Below the pieces are notes generated by a model, which ran no database searches, was not told the origin of the DNA, and saw nothing but the letters and a program-made list of their open reading frames with translations. A program made the translations under genes and the position numbers. Of a DNA stretch of 5,492 nucleotides, positions 5,400-5,492 are shown one piece after another. The DNA lies in contig JAEOSP010000560.1 of NCBI GenBank assembly GCA_016840305.1, positions 1-5,492 of the forward strand, in the 5' to 3' direction. Each line of letters starts with the position of its first letter. Within the stretch, counting starts at the first letter, position 1. The stretch is from Candidatus Hodarchaeota archaeon. Its GTDB lineage: Archaea > Asgardarchaeota > Heimdallarchaeia > Hodarchaeales > Hodarchaeaceae.

Positions 5400-5492
5400 A
5401 TGCGACAGCGAAGAATTACCACTCTAATTATTTTCCTTATTTCCATCTCACTAATAGCATTAGGATTTACCCTTAACCAACTAGTATTAATA
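5400..5492 (+). CDS. N-terminus of a membrane or secreted protein, cut by the window end
   Basis: An open frame begins at ATG 5400 after a strong Shine-Dalgarno and stays open for all 31 codons to the window edge. The peptide begins MRQRRITT and continues with a hydrophobic stretch (about residues 8-24, LIIFLISISLIALGF). A short basic start followed by a hydrophobic core is what a signal peptide or first membrane segment looks like. The rest of the gene is outside the window, so no family can be assigned. It lies 50 bp after the coiled-coil gene on the same strand and probably has its own promoter (5352-5359). Confidence 0.75.
   Translation, partial: MRQRRITTLIIFLISISLIALGFTLNQLVLI

Noticed and set aside
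1..5492. CRISPR array, tRNA or rRNA
   Set aside because: No regularly spaced repeats and no cloverleaf or rRNA-like conserved segments were seen on either strand.

Overview
The window is AT-rich and looks archaeal. The evidence is an archaeal-type Shine-Dalgarno (GGTGAT, 5390-5395), TATA-like boxes, a solo TnpB-type element, a sequon-rich secreted domain on a flippase-like protein, and a zinc-ribbon/coiled-coil protein. The style of the last two recalls Asgard or related archaea. That lineage guess is an inference, because no rRNA or other marker gene is present.

Layout. Positions 1-55 are a short flank. Positions 56 to about 1540 hold an IS200/IS605-type (IS1341-like, no tnpA) element with one intact minus-strand tnpB (96-1304). 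It ends in an RE-like hairpin (64-83), and a second perfect dyad (146-173) lies inside the tnpB coding tail; together they suggest an omega-RNA overlapping the gene 3' end. The 270-bp divergent region 1305-1574 holds a second hairpin resembling the RE hairpin (1498-1539) and AT-rich promoter-like sequence. On the plus strand follow a 929-residue membrane protein (1575-4364), a 301-residue zinc-ribbon/coiled-coil protein (4444-5349), and the first 31 codons of another membrane or secreted protein (5400-5492, cut by the window edge).

How the genes relate. The 929-residue protein joins a signal peptide, a likely N-glycosylated extracellular alpha/beta domain, one membrane anchor, a basic cytoplasmic linker and a MOP-superfamily (Wzx/MATE-like) transporter core. 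It is probably a flippase for a lipid-linked or polyprenyl-linked glycan with an attached surface domain. The two following genes lie on the same strand with gaps of 79 and 50 bp. They may form a loose envelope-related cluster, but TATA-like and T-rich sequence in the gaps suggests at least partly independent transcription.

The most notable points are the TnpB active site, which lacks the canonical RuvC-II glutamate and has an alternative Glu pair 47-48 residues downstream (as described for Fanzor and some TnpB lineages), the paired RE-like hairpins on both sides of tnpB, and the ectodomain-flippase fusion. I did not find a complete undescribed defence or other multi-gene system.
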